Shown piece by piece: positions 1-10,738 of a DNA stretch of 64,000 nt. Source of the DNA: Ifrita kowaldi (lineage: Eukaryota > Chordata > Aves > Passeriformes > Cinclosomatidae). The stretch covers positions 62,771 to 126,770 of the forward strand of contig VZRS01012483.1 in assembly GCA_013398055.1 (NCBI GenBank). The letters are read 5' to 3'. The first letter of the stretch is position 1; the number at the start of each line of letters is the position of its first letter. The position numbers and the translations under genes were made by a program. The notes beneath the pieces were generated by a model. It had not been told where the DNA came from. It worked only from the letters and a program-made list of their open reading frames with translations, and made no database searches.

Positions 1-468
1 CCAGAGATGAGCAGGATTCTGGGGCACAGTCCCTTGGCTATTTGCTGTTCAGCCTTAGGATGGACTTTGCAAGAAAAAAGCCATTTTTACCAAGAAGTTT
101 AAAAGCAGGAGGGAGATTTAACCAGCTAGGCTCAGAAGGGCATGATAACAATAGAGCAGCTGGTGGTTATTGAAGGATTTATGACAAGGTTAAGTAACAT
201 AATAAAGGTGTTCAGCACAAATTTCTGTTTCTTCCTCATCTCTTAGGTTTCCCTCAGCCCCAGCAGCAAGCAGGCAATAGGTAGAGTATTATATCCTTGC
301 AGAGTAATCCCCCCAACCAGAAAAAATGTTTGGGGTGAACCAGGAAAACAATCTAATTATCTGTAAAAACATTACTTCTCCTATAATGATTATTGCACAC
401 ATTTTTATCAGGCTCTTACTTGGTATACTTGGTTGTTAATAGTTTCAAGTATATCAGAAATGGAGCAA
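1..468. other. Unique non-coding sequence
   Basis: No open reading frame of note, repeat or RNA gene is visible. The sequence is ordinary AT-rich DNA without CpG enrichment. Confidence 0.6.
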
Positions 469-640
469 TTTGGGTTGTTTTTTGATTGCTTTTGTTGCTG
501 TTGTTGTTTGTTTGTTTTGGTTTTGTTTCACGTTTGGTTTGGTGGGGTTTGGATTGGTGGGGTTTTTTTGTTTGTTTATTTGGTGGTGTTCTTATGTTTT
601 TGTGGGTGTTTTTTTGTTGCTGTTGTTTGGGGGTTTTTTT
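469..640. repeat. G/T-rich low-complexity tract
   Basis: Over about 170 bases the plus strand is almost only G and T, built from TTTG, TTG and GGGGTTTT-like words with a few interruptions. Two overlapping short reading frames here (rich in Phe, Leu, Val, Cys and Gly) are products of the base composition and not genes. The tract resembles the A/C-only tracts at 2407, 57396 and 63104 read on the other strand. It probably grew by slippage from an AAAC or TTTG simple repeat. Confidence 0.85.
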
Positions 641-2406
641 AAGAATCTGTGAGATTTAAAATGATCCAAAATTATAAAGCTAGTACACACAGGGTATGGG
701 AACGATTTAAATCTCCAATCTTCCTTTTGGTGGTGCTGAAGCCTGAAGTGCAGTCCCTTTTCTAGTTAAGTGATGTCACTTCATGCCACTCCTCACAGCT
801 ACACTCATTCTGCAGCATAATCAGAAATACACAATACAATCTGGAAATCAGAGTCAATCACATCTGTTTGGGTTCTGTTATAAATTCAAAATTAAAGAAA
901 GTTTTCAGTCTGCCAGGCAGAACTCAGCAGAGCTGAAACCTAGCAATTCATAACCTCACTTCATTTCTAAAGAAATTTGATGGCTTGAAGGCTTCTGCTC
1001 TTTCCTCTCTGCAGATTCTCTTCTGAAGAATCAAGTTATCCCTTTCTTCACTCAGGGACTTTTCCACTGCTAGAAATTCCTATTCAGAGGTTTTTGCTTT
1101 CCAAAGCTCATTTCTTTTCCTGTCCTTAATTTTTGACTGAAGGTATGGAGTTGTGATTCTTTAATTTTTAGATTTTGTTGCAGTGAGATACTGGTTTGTA
1201 CATCCCAAAAAGCAAATTCAATGCTCTGTGAGGCTGGAAGAACTCAGAAAAGAGGCAGCTCTGCAGCCCTGCAAACACCTGATGGAATTTGGTGAGGTCC
1301 CACTAAAATGTGTCTGTAGTAACTGGGCTAATTACCTCTTAAATACAAACCTGTCCAACTTTAGCACCATTTGAAGCACAGTGAACAAAGGCAGATGCAT
1401 TGCATGGAAAAGCCTGGCTCTGGCAGGAAGATAAAGAGGATGGACTGATATATCTTCACAACTTTGCAAATCTGTAATTCCCTGACTCAGAGGTCCCTGT
1501 TGCTTGATCAGTTCCATGAGTTTCAGCTGAGTTGTTCTGATGTGGCATCAGAACTGATCAAAACTGATGTGGCAGTTTTAATGCAAAATAAAATAAAAAG
1601 ATGTGTCTGTACTGCACATGGAGGAGGAATTCACCAGCCATATAAAACTGTCACTTAAAAAATAGAATTAAGGAAAGGGAAAGCTGCTAAATTTATAAAA
1701 GTAGCAAAATATCTGCTGTCCAGCAGGTTAATACTGGAGAACATCAAACCTTGCAGTTCTGCTGTCCAGTGTCACTAAGTCCTGGCATCACTCATTGGAG
1801 AGAAATTACAGTTGCAAAAATGGAGGTGGTAAACAGGAAACTAATTGCTGACCACCCGTTTCCAGTAAGGAAATTTAGGCAAGTGTATAAACAACTGTGA
1901 TTTTAACACAGAATAAACTGCTATATAATGTTTCTAAAATATATATATAAATTAATGTATAGTGGTTGAGCAAGTTTTTAATTATGGCAATTGTAATACA
2001 GTAATCTGATGTGCAATGGCTCTGTTCAGTCCCTGTTTTAGTTTCTAGTGGAGAACTTTACTGGGAAAAAATTATACTGGTGTTTTCCTTAAGAAATGGA
2101 GTATTTAGTCCCATAGATTTGGAGATTTCTTCAATACTCTAGATTACCTTTTTTCATTGCACATACAATAGTTCTGGTTTTTATGAGCATTGACAGAACA
2201 GCTGCATTTTGCTATTTCCACAGAAAGGAAAAGATAAAGAAATCAGTTTTATCTCTGGTTTGGCTGAGAGCTGGTTTCTAGGGTTTTTTTGCATGGAACA
2301 CTTAGTCAGACTGTGCTGGGTCTTCTGCTCAAGTGACTTTAGTGGCTGCTGCAGGGTGGTGAATTTCTGGGATTTTTGCTTGAAAAACACCTAAAATGCT
2401 TGCATT
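641..2406. other. Unique non-coding sequence
   Basis: Short reading frames near 1183-1374 and 1464-1658 show no domain, no codon bias and no convincing splice context. A run of alternating A and T lies near 1938-1950. I see nothing else to annotate. Confidence 0.55.
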
Positions 2407-2454
2407 AAAAAACAAACAAACAAACAAAAAACCACCAAAAAAACCCCACCAAAA
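2407..2454. repeat. A/C-only simple tract with AAAC units
   Basis: The plus strand contains only A and C for 48 bases. It starts as three to four AAAC units and degrades into ACC and CCCC words. This is the complement of the G/T tract at 469-640. Confidence 0.85.
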
Positions 2455-2595
2455 TCAGATTATTCTGTTATAGTGATCACTATCAGGCTTAGTCACATCA
2501 CTTAGACCTAATGGTATTGTCTGAGCATAGCTCAGCTGAATTGCAGGTCATGAATTCTTACTGTGCCTTATAACTTGTTTATTGATGCCTGTATG

Positions 2596-2828
2596 TAAAA
2601 AAGTGACTGAGATAAATAATCCAGTAAATAACATGAAAAGCAAGAAAGAAATCTTTCCTCAGATGACCAATTTTGCTGCTCTTTCTCTTAGGAAACATTT
2701 ATTTCATTTGTGTTTTTAAAAGAATGACTTAGATAAATAGTCCAGTGAGAGCATGAAAAACAAGAAAACTTTCCTCAGATTACCAACTTTGCTACTCTTT
2801 TTCTTATGAAACATTTCTTTTGTTTGCC
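2596..2828. repeat. Decayed tandem duplication, unit about 115-120 bp
   Basis: The block at about 2596-2709 is repeated immediately downstream at about 2717-2828. Shared landmarks, in order, are AGATAAATA, TCCAGT, CATGAAAA, CAAGAAA, CTTTCCTCAGAT, ACCAA, TTTGCT and GAAACATTT. By eye the copies are about 85 percent identical, with small indels including four bases missing after CAAGAAA in the second copy. Neither copy has a coding signature or matches a transposon I recognise. This is an old local duplication. Confidence 0.8.
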
Positions 2829-5800
2829 CATTTGTAAGTCAGGATAATGGCTGAAATGTGTTCTCAGTTTTTTAAAGTTGTTAAAAACATGGATTTTCAC
2901 CCTTGCATTCCTATCACATTTAACCCGACACAAGAATTCGAACTATTAAAGGATACAGATCTGTTGTGAATGTAAGTTATTTGGATATTACAAACCATCT
3001 AATAACTTTTACAATGCTTGTAAGGTGAGAATGGCATCCAATTTGAGGAGTTGTTTGGAGAAAGGTGGCAAATTTCGTCTCAGTGACATAAAATACCTTA
3101 GCATGAAGAAAAAAACAGCACTAAAACTGCAAGAGAAAGAGATAAATTGAAACCTAGATCAACAGAAAAAAAGTGAATTGTCTCTCTATTTACTGCAGGT
3201 GCTGTGTTTGACAACCCAGCCACTGGAAGATGTTCTTTCTGAGGTAATCCTTTCCTAACCTTGATTGGAGAAGTGCCTGCTCTGGATACATAGATTTAAT
3301 TTCATCACTGTGTCAAGCACAGGCCAGATGCTTTTAATAGGAGACAATGGAGAAATATAAAATGGACCCACAGCTTCACACTCTTAAATCTGCTTCTCTC
3401 AGGCTGCCCTGAAAAGAGGAGGTGCCCTAGACTGAACTGCTGAACAGTTTTAAGGATCAGTGCAGGCTTTCTGTCCCAATTCCACTTAGCTGAGGTCATG
3501 GTCCTGCATCCTCCCCCAGTGCCTGCTGACAAAGCAGCATCAGCCCTCTCTTAATGAGGAGCTCTGCCCCATTCTTTCCCTTTGGTCACCACCACAGCAG
3601 ATCCAGCAGATTATGTGAGTCCTCTCTTAATGTGACCCGCATTACTTTAAATGCTTGACTGGAAAAGTCTTGCTAATATTGGGTGATTTTCATTTATCAT
3701 CCTAGAGGGGAAGGGAACAAAGGGAGGGAGGAAATTCCCCCTTTTACCAGTACAGGAGGCTGTACCGAACCCCAGCAAGGGGCACTCCCAGAGCCCCATT
3801 TTATATGAAAATTATTCTAAATGACAAATATTAAAGTACTGCCTGCACACAAAATTCAAAACTAGCTTTTCCTGGGCTCTTCCCTTCTCTGCTGGTTTTC
3901 GTCATGGCTGGAAAACTTTTGGAGATAGCAAACCCCTCCTATTTTGGAGCTAAATGGTAGGAGAAAATAAAGAACCAAGAGGTGAAATGACCAAAGTGGC
4001 ATAAAGAGATAAAAATAGGTTTAAAAATGAAGTTTTCAGAGTCACAGCTCAATAACTTCAAAATGCTCCTTGTTGCAGCATTTTTAAATTTTCCTGAATG
4101 TACAGATCCCTTTACTAGGCCACTTCTATGGAGTAAACAAATGTCATTTCCTTTGGCACCAAAAGCAAGTGTCTAGCCCAAGGAAACATAAATGACTTGA
4201 CAAAAACTATTCCCTGTGTCAGGGACAGAGTTACAGTAGGAAAGTGGACATTTCACCTCATAACTTGTAGCTTTGTTTTTGCTCACTCCAAATATCCTTA
4301 GACTCCTGTAAATTACGATTTCTCTGGAACACTTTCGAGAAAAAAACAACAGTCATTATTTTGAACTATTTATTATATTCTTGTAGCTGAGAAAGTCAGT
4401 TTACATCCACTTGCAATATTTCCAGCTCTGTTCCACTTATAAAACCTTCTGTTTTATAGCAATCTCACCATGGTTTTCACCATGACAGAATGCCAGTACA
4501 ACGTTTGGAATTAATCTGGAAACCTATTTGTCTTTATTTTGTTTTAATATTACATCTTTGGCTTCTCCTAGTTCCTCATTTTTACTCCATTTTTGAAAGT
4601 ATGAGAAAATATTTTTAAAGTACTAGAGAGCCTTAATTGCTATCGTCCTTTCAGTGTGTATTACACATTAATATTTAATAGTGGGTGCTGAATTTTATGA
4701 CAGGAAACATTTTCCAAAAGGTCCCTTTTCTATTTATCTTTATAACTTCTTTCAAAAGCAAACTGAAATGAAAATGAAGTGTGTATGTGAGACACAAATT
4801 TCAGTGCAAATTTTTTCCTGACCTTTTCTGGTCCATGCTAAGTAGTTGAATTAATTTGCTTCCACAACATCATTTTGAACAATACTTTGGTATGAACAAA
4901 ATTGTCTAAACCTGTGTGGTACCATGTCCAAAATGCTTTCAGTGTTTACCCAATCTTGTACATCTTTATTCTACACTGCAATTTAAAAGATAGATCATCC
5001 TTCTGCCTCACTCAAATGGGGTATGTTTGTTATCCAGAACTTTGCAAGTTCCAGTTGTTTTTCAGAGATATTTCAGTGACACTACTATAAAGAAAAAAGG
5101 GAATAAAGGATATGCACTCATTAACCAGTAGTCAGCTTACAAATGAAATTTCTGCCTTTTAGAGTAATGTGAAAAAGTAAAATTCAAGACTGCAGAGGAA
5201 ATGAAGAACTTCATCTTATTTTGGCAAACATATTACTGCATGCTTATATGAATGTGTTCATTATTATATGGTGTAACAAAGGAACCACTGGAGAAGTCTC
5301 CTGTGCTTACAGTTTCAGTCTGATTTTTTTCTAACTTTAGAAGTTTCATAAATCTTGAGCTCTAAATTATAGAGAGCTGGTAAATGATTCAAAGCAGTCA
5401 AGGTAATTATTGTTCATGTGTCATAGAATTGTTAGTAGCACACGACATCAGTTTGAGTATTACCATGTACCATAAGTGGCTAATCCCTTATACTTCTATT
5501 TTTCCTCCTCATAAACAGCTCACGTGTATTTCCTCATAAACTCTACCAGCTGATAAGTAACACACCAAATATTGGCCACATTTTGTGTTCAAGTTTCATC
5601 TCCATTAAATTTGATTTCTTATTTATCATAAAGAAAGCATAATTATCCACATAGTGGACAGTTACATGTGCAATATACATCTGTATTCCAGCAAACATGA
5701 CATGTTTGATTATAAGAAGTCAAAGACACAGAGTTTGTACCAAAAATTGGTAGACCCTTCTGTTTTGTTTCCTCAGGAAGTTATTTTACCTTCAAGTGCA

Positions 5801-5923
5801 TGGGAACTTCGCATATTTGCACGAAGTACAAGAAAAGAAGCAAAGAGAAAAAATATATCATTGTATGTGGGCAAAATTTCTTTCCTGCAGCAGAGCTGGA
5901 AGGAATTCCTCTGCAGCATTTAC
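2829..5923. other. Unique non-coding sequence
   Basis: Only short unrelated reading frames occur, such as 3305-3532 on the minus strand and 5654-5929 on the plus strand. None has a domain, conserved motif or RNA feature that I can recognise. Confidence 0.55.
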
Positions 5924-6034
5924 CTTTGAGGAGAACAGACGGTGCCCATGATGACTGACACCCACCGGAACTGTACGAGCACGGGCATCCTCATCTCCTG
6001 GCAGGCAGCTCGGATTGCTATCCACTCACACAAG
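5924..6034 (-). other. Candidate exon (unidentified, weak)
   Basis: Read on the minus strand, this 111-base stretch has an AG acceptor at 6036-6035 after a moderately pyrimidine-rich stretch. It ends in a strong donor context, CAAAG followed by GTAAATG. Its length is a multiple of three, so inclusion would keep frame, and one frame is open throughout (phase 2 at both ends), encoding about 36 residues around EWIAIRAACQEM. It holds five CpG dinucleotides, more than the surrounding DNA. I do not recognise the peptide. It could be an exon of an unseen gene, a lncRNA exon, a conserved element or chance, and no partner exon could be identified in the window. Confidence 0.22.
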
Positions 6035-9000
6035 CTGCAGAGTGTGACAAGGACCAAGCTGGGGTAGAGGTGGGGTGCCCAGAAATGGTCACTTCCTTTC
6101 AAACCCTTCTAAACGTGCCTTGTTTTACAGAAGTGATGGGGGGGAAGTTGGTCGGGAGCGTGGTCAATGCTTTTAATAATGATGTGACAGAAAGGTAAAG
6201 GCGCTAATTGGCCACTTTCTCTGGTTGTTTGCGAATCTTTGAAGACTGCCCCTCCCAAACCAGCCGTGTGCAAGTCGCTAAGCAGAATTATAAATTAGCA
6301 TCACTGCTTCATGCTTCTAGTCAATGCCATGCTTCCAATAAACAGGAGGGTACTTAAAACCCACTGATGTTATTTGACCCGTCCTCTTTACAGCTCATTT
6401 GCCTCATAGTCTAAATGTCAGATTTCCATACAGAAATCAAGCAGCCTCTTTTCATGGGAACCTTTCAAGACCGTGCAATGGGTGAATCCATAGAAAGTTA
6501 TTCCAAGTGATAATAATGTGGAGTTTAACTCATGCATGTCACTGAAAAAAGTGCTATTTGGGAGTTATTGAAATTGAGCTTAAGCAATGCAGTCATTTGA
6601 AAGTAGTTTGGGAAGGGCAACTGCTGAGTGGAATTAACTTAAAAATGGGTCCACTGAGGAGGTTTTTTAATATATTGACTCATATCCCTCTGATATCCTG
6701 ACTGATACAACAGGTTCTGATTGCTAAATAAGATCTCCTGCCCTGTCACAAGTTTATAGAAAAGGTACATCCTGTTTTGATAAAATTAAGTTAATGATCA
6801 CATGAAAACCTACGAAAAAAATAGAGTATGTGCACTGATTTCCATTATTAACACACTTCTCTGTAACTATCACGTGCCTGGTTTCCCAGCCCCACAAGCA
6901 ATCTTGCAGCTCGCTATTTCAGAAAACTCACCAGTGTCAGCAGGCAGACTCACAGCTCAGCACGAGATTAGGAGATCCTGAGGCAGGATATAGGACAGTC
7001 CCTGTATTTGTTCAGGCATCTCTTGAAGCTGTGCTGCAGGCAGGGATGAAGCTCAGTTCAGGTTTACACGCAGCAGTAACAGAGTAGGATATTTGTTGAC
7101 AGCACAGTTAAAAATGGAGACAGAAATTTCTTTGCTGATACCTATTTTTGTACTTTTGAGTGCATTCCATTTAATAAGTGCCCAGGCCAAGGACCTGTGG
7201 ATTAAATCCTCCAGTATTCTTGGTTTTGTGGAAGTCTGAGAAACTGTGTAAAATGAAATACTACAAAATGGGACTCGATACTTAAGTCCTGGTTCCCATT
7301 TTTAGAAGCCATAAACCACTTCATAACAGACCAATGCGATACTTCAGACATTCTGATTCATTTACTTCCATGGTGAACATCTGAAGAAGAGCTGAATTTG
7401 ACACTGTGGGCTTGTATTCACACACTTAAATAACTATTGTCTCTGTTTTGAGTAAGCACAATGATGGTATCTGCTAATTGCCAAAATAAATGGATTTATA
7501 TCAGAAAAAAAAAGCATTGCCTGAAGCAGTGATTATTGCAAAATACATTTCTGTACAAACCTGCAACACTGCTCTCCTGTCTTTTCTTCCCTTTATCAAT
7601 AGTACTATTACACTTCAGAAATACAATCTCTTACTGTTACTAAACTATAAACACTTCGTAACGTATGAATTTTTTCATGTTATTTATTTTTGTTTGACAG
7701 AACACAAGACAAGTCTCAAACTATAAAAGCTTCCAAGATACTTGAATGAGATGCTACTCTGGAAAAAAAGTGCATTCGTTAATAACCCTAATGTAAAAAT
7801 GGGATTTGAGAATGATCAGTCCCTTCCCCCTTTCCTTCTCTACTTCCTGGTAGCAGGAATTAAGTTTTATATAGAAATAAATCTCCTTTATTTTTTATAG
7901 TAATTGCAGAATTAAATAGGGGAAATTACAACAATGAAGTCAATTACTCAAAAGAAAGAAAAAGTCTTGACTAAGTTCTCATGGACATCACTGAAATATT
8001 TAACGAAACATAAATTTGTGTTAGTAAACATTAGAAAATGTAAGGATCTATTATGCAGGTCTCATCAGTAATTCAGCAGTCTTTGAGGAATAAGTAGAAT
8101 TACCATTTCCCAATTAAAATAACACAGTAGACCAATGTCAACAACATACAGGACCAAGGCAAAGAAAAATTATTCCGGATTTCCTAAATGTATACAATAT
8201 AATGGTATATACACAGGCTGCAGGTATGATACAGTGACCCGTGATGCGCTAGAGGCTGACAAGGAATTTGGGTGACAAGGCCCTGCTGTTGGGTGTCAGC
8301 TAAACTCGAATGACACATTAGATAAGGCATAAAATGGTGCTTAAGCAGTCTGGATCATCTCAGTCCTCTGCACAACATGGTTTTGGCTCAGTGAAATCAA
8401 TGAGAATCAAAGAACTTCCACACTGAGGTGCTAGTTTCTACTTGTAGCAAGTGGTGCATAGGAAAGTGAAAATTATAAGCACAAGGTTCATAATCCCTTA
8501 AAACTAGTTAAATATTCATCCCAGAAAAGATTCTTTGCATGTGACAAGCCTCGGGCTGAGATGGGCCCATCCAAAATGTTTGTCCTCTTCCCTTTGCCAT
8601 CAAGCAAAAGGCTGGCATGTAAGGAATTTCTCCCTTTGGGTAAGACCTTCCTACCCACTACTTTTCTCTCAATTTCTTGGCTCTGAGATTGCCAAAAGCT
8701 GCCCTAGCAGGGATTCTGGGCTAGCAGGTATTCAATATGCCTCGCTGTTCTCCTGGCTTTCAAGGTTTTTCTGTTCCCTGTCTGTCACCTTCACCAGTGG
8801 GAGCAGTGACATAACCCAGAGCTGTCCTCATGCACTGCCTTTTCCCTCCTCCCATCCCTCTCCTGGTTAACATTTGGGTTTATATATGCCACTGCAAATG
8901 AGTTCACTGTGGTCATTAGACTACAGTTAATCTGATGCATAGTAAATATTTCTTACAGCTTTCTTTGTTTTAACACAGGGGTTTGATTTCTTTCGTTATT

Positions 9001-9980
9001 TTTTCCGCTCCAAACTTTTCACCAGGCACATATTGTGCTCTCCTCAGTCCAGAATTTTGAAGCACAGAGCTTTCATGTTGTCGTAAGAGCTTCCTGAGTT
9101 TTATTTTGAACCTTGTTGTTTTGATAGTTCTTTATTGTGTCAGCAATGACTGTAATAGGATGGTACTCAGGGGAAAGGGAGGTTCGTGCTATAAAAAAGT
9201 CAGTGTTTTTCCTGAGATCCCTTCTGCTGGGGTTATGTCTGACTCTAAAAAGACTTGTCTAGCCACACATTCTGTCAATCACCCAAAAGAGAAGATCTAC
9301 ATTCAGTCCCTAGGAGAAACCAGGCAAGACATCCCAACAAAATAAATGGAGGAATTGGCCTGAAAAAGATAGAAAATCTATAGTTTCCAATTGTTTTTCT
9401 TCTTCTGTGGAGCTGCGCCTTCTGTAAGCATTAAGATAGATGCTTACAGTTTTTCCACTGATATATGGAGACAGACTTGGAATTACTGTGTCCCACCATC
9501 CCATATAAAAGGTAGAAGTGTCCCAAAATGAGACCATACTGTTCCTGTCGCTAAGGAATTGGGAGTAGATGGTAAACATAAAATTGCAAAGATCAGCTTC
9601 CCTCACCAAATAGAAAAGGAATCATTGGTACCCCGAAGAACGGACAGCAAGGGTGCTTTCACTAAAAGCTGTGCTGAAATCACTTTTATCTTCTGTTCAC
9701 TCTACACTGAGTATAGCAGGCACAGGGATTTTATGGCATCCAGTCCTACACAGTAAATCATTTCTGCAGCCAGACATACACAAGGCCAAGATGCTCCGTG
9801 GCTTGCCATTCCGGGAAATCCAACAGATCCACTCAGTTATTTTGCTTTAGCCCCTGACAGATTAGGACTTTCTTGTGTGGCCTCCATACACATACAGAGC
9901 ACCTCTTTCTTCCTAATACACAGGTCATTTAGAAAACATTAATTATTAGTTAATATATCGTCAAAATCAAATTTAACCAT
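6035..9980. other. Unique non-coding sequence
   Basis: An E-box CACGTG-like site lies near 6871. The segment around 6200-6320 is TAAT-rich, includes a few CpGs and could be a conserved non-coding element. The 111-codon reading frame at 8535-8870 is rich in Ser, Pro and Leu and has no domain I recognise. Confidence 0.5.
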
Positions 9981-10002
9981 ATATATAACTGTTCTCCCAG
10001 AA

Positions 10003-10019
10003 CTGTTCTCCTAGAACAG
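10003..10019. repeat. Perfect 17-base interrupted palindrome
   Basis: CTGTTCT and AGAACAG are separated by CCT, preceded by an overlapping near-copy (ACTGTTCTCCCAG at about 9989). The half-sites match steroid-receptor hexamers (TGTTCT and AGAACA), but in the everted order and not in the classical glucocorticoid response element arrangement. Function is unproven. Confidence 0.6.
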
Positions 10020-10704
10020 CAGAAAAAAAAAGGAATAACATTCCCCAGGTGGCTACAGCTGACCCAAATCCATCCAGGATCTGAGTGACTTCAGATTAGA
10101 TGTATGAATCTGCTCCAGCTTCCTAACTGCCTGAGCTGAGAAAGACTGAAATAAGGTGGCTGAAGACACTGGAGAAAAGGAGTGCCTGAAGGTTGCAAAC
10201 TGAGGGGAAAGGATATGGTTGGCTTGGTAAGCTTTTGACAATCTGCCTCAAAGAGGAGTCACCATTACAAGAATCAGCAACAAGCACAGCAGATCATATT
10301 CCCATCATCATTTTCTGTGCACTGAGCAGGTAATACCTTTTTTAAAGTGATCTCTGAATGGGCTTGTAGTCACCAGAGGACACTGGGAAGTTATTGCTTT
10401 GGTCATGTTTGACTGGGGCTGCTTTGTGCTTTACTCTTTCTGCAGAGTCTCACAGGTTTATTCTGTAAAACTGGCTTCCTTTACGGCCTTCCAGAGGAGG
10501 AATGGGGGTCTTACGCTTATTGTCTTTCTGTCTGAACCTCTCTTCTTGAAGATTTCTCTCCATGAAAAGCGTATCAATAGCTGTCATATTATTTCTATAT
10601 CTAATTAATTTCCGGCCTGTAGTTATGAATCCATGCTTTCTCACTAGAAAATACATTGCAAAATCACCGAGCTAGCAAAACAGTCAGGATCTGAAAGTGG
10701 GTGG
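10020..10704. other. Unique non-coding sequence
   Basis: Short overlapping frames occur on both strands, with no recognisable gene, RNA or mobile element. Confidence 0.5.
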
Positions 10705-10738
10705 AAAACAAACAAACAAACAAACAAACAAACAAACA
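10705..10738. repeat. AAAC microsatellite, about 8 copies
   Basis: This is an uninterrupted run of the tetranucleotide AAAC. Such A-rich tetramers are common in bird genomes and are prone to length polymorphism. Confidence 0.95.

Noticed and set aside
8535..8870. 111-codon frame as a possible gene
   Set aside because: Low-complexity Ser/Pro/Leu composition, no domain, and no splice or promoter context.
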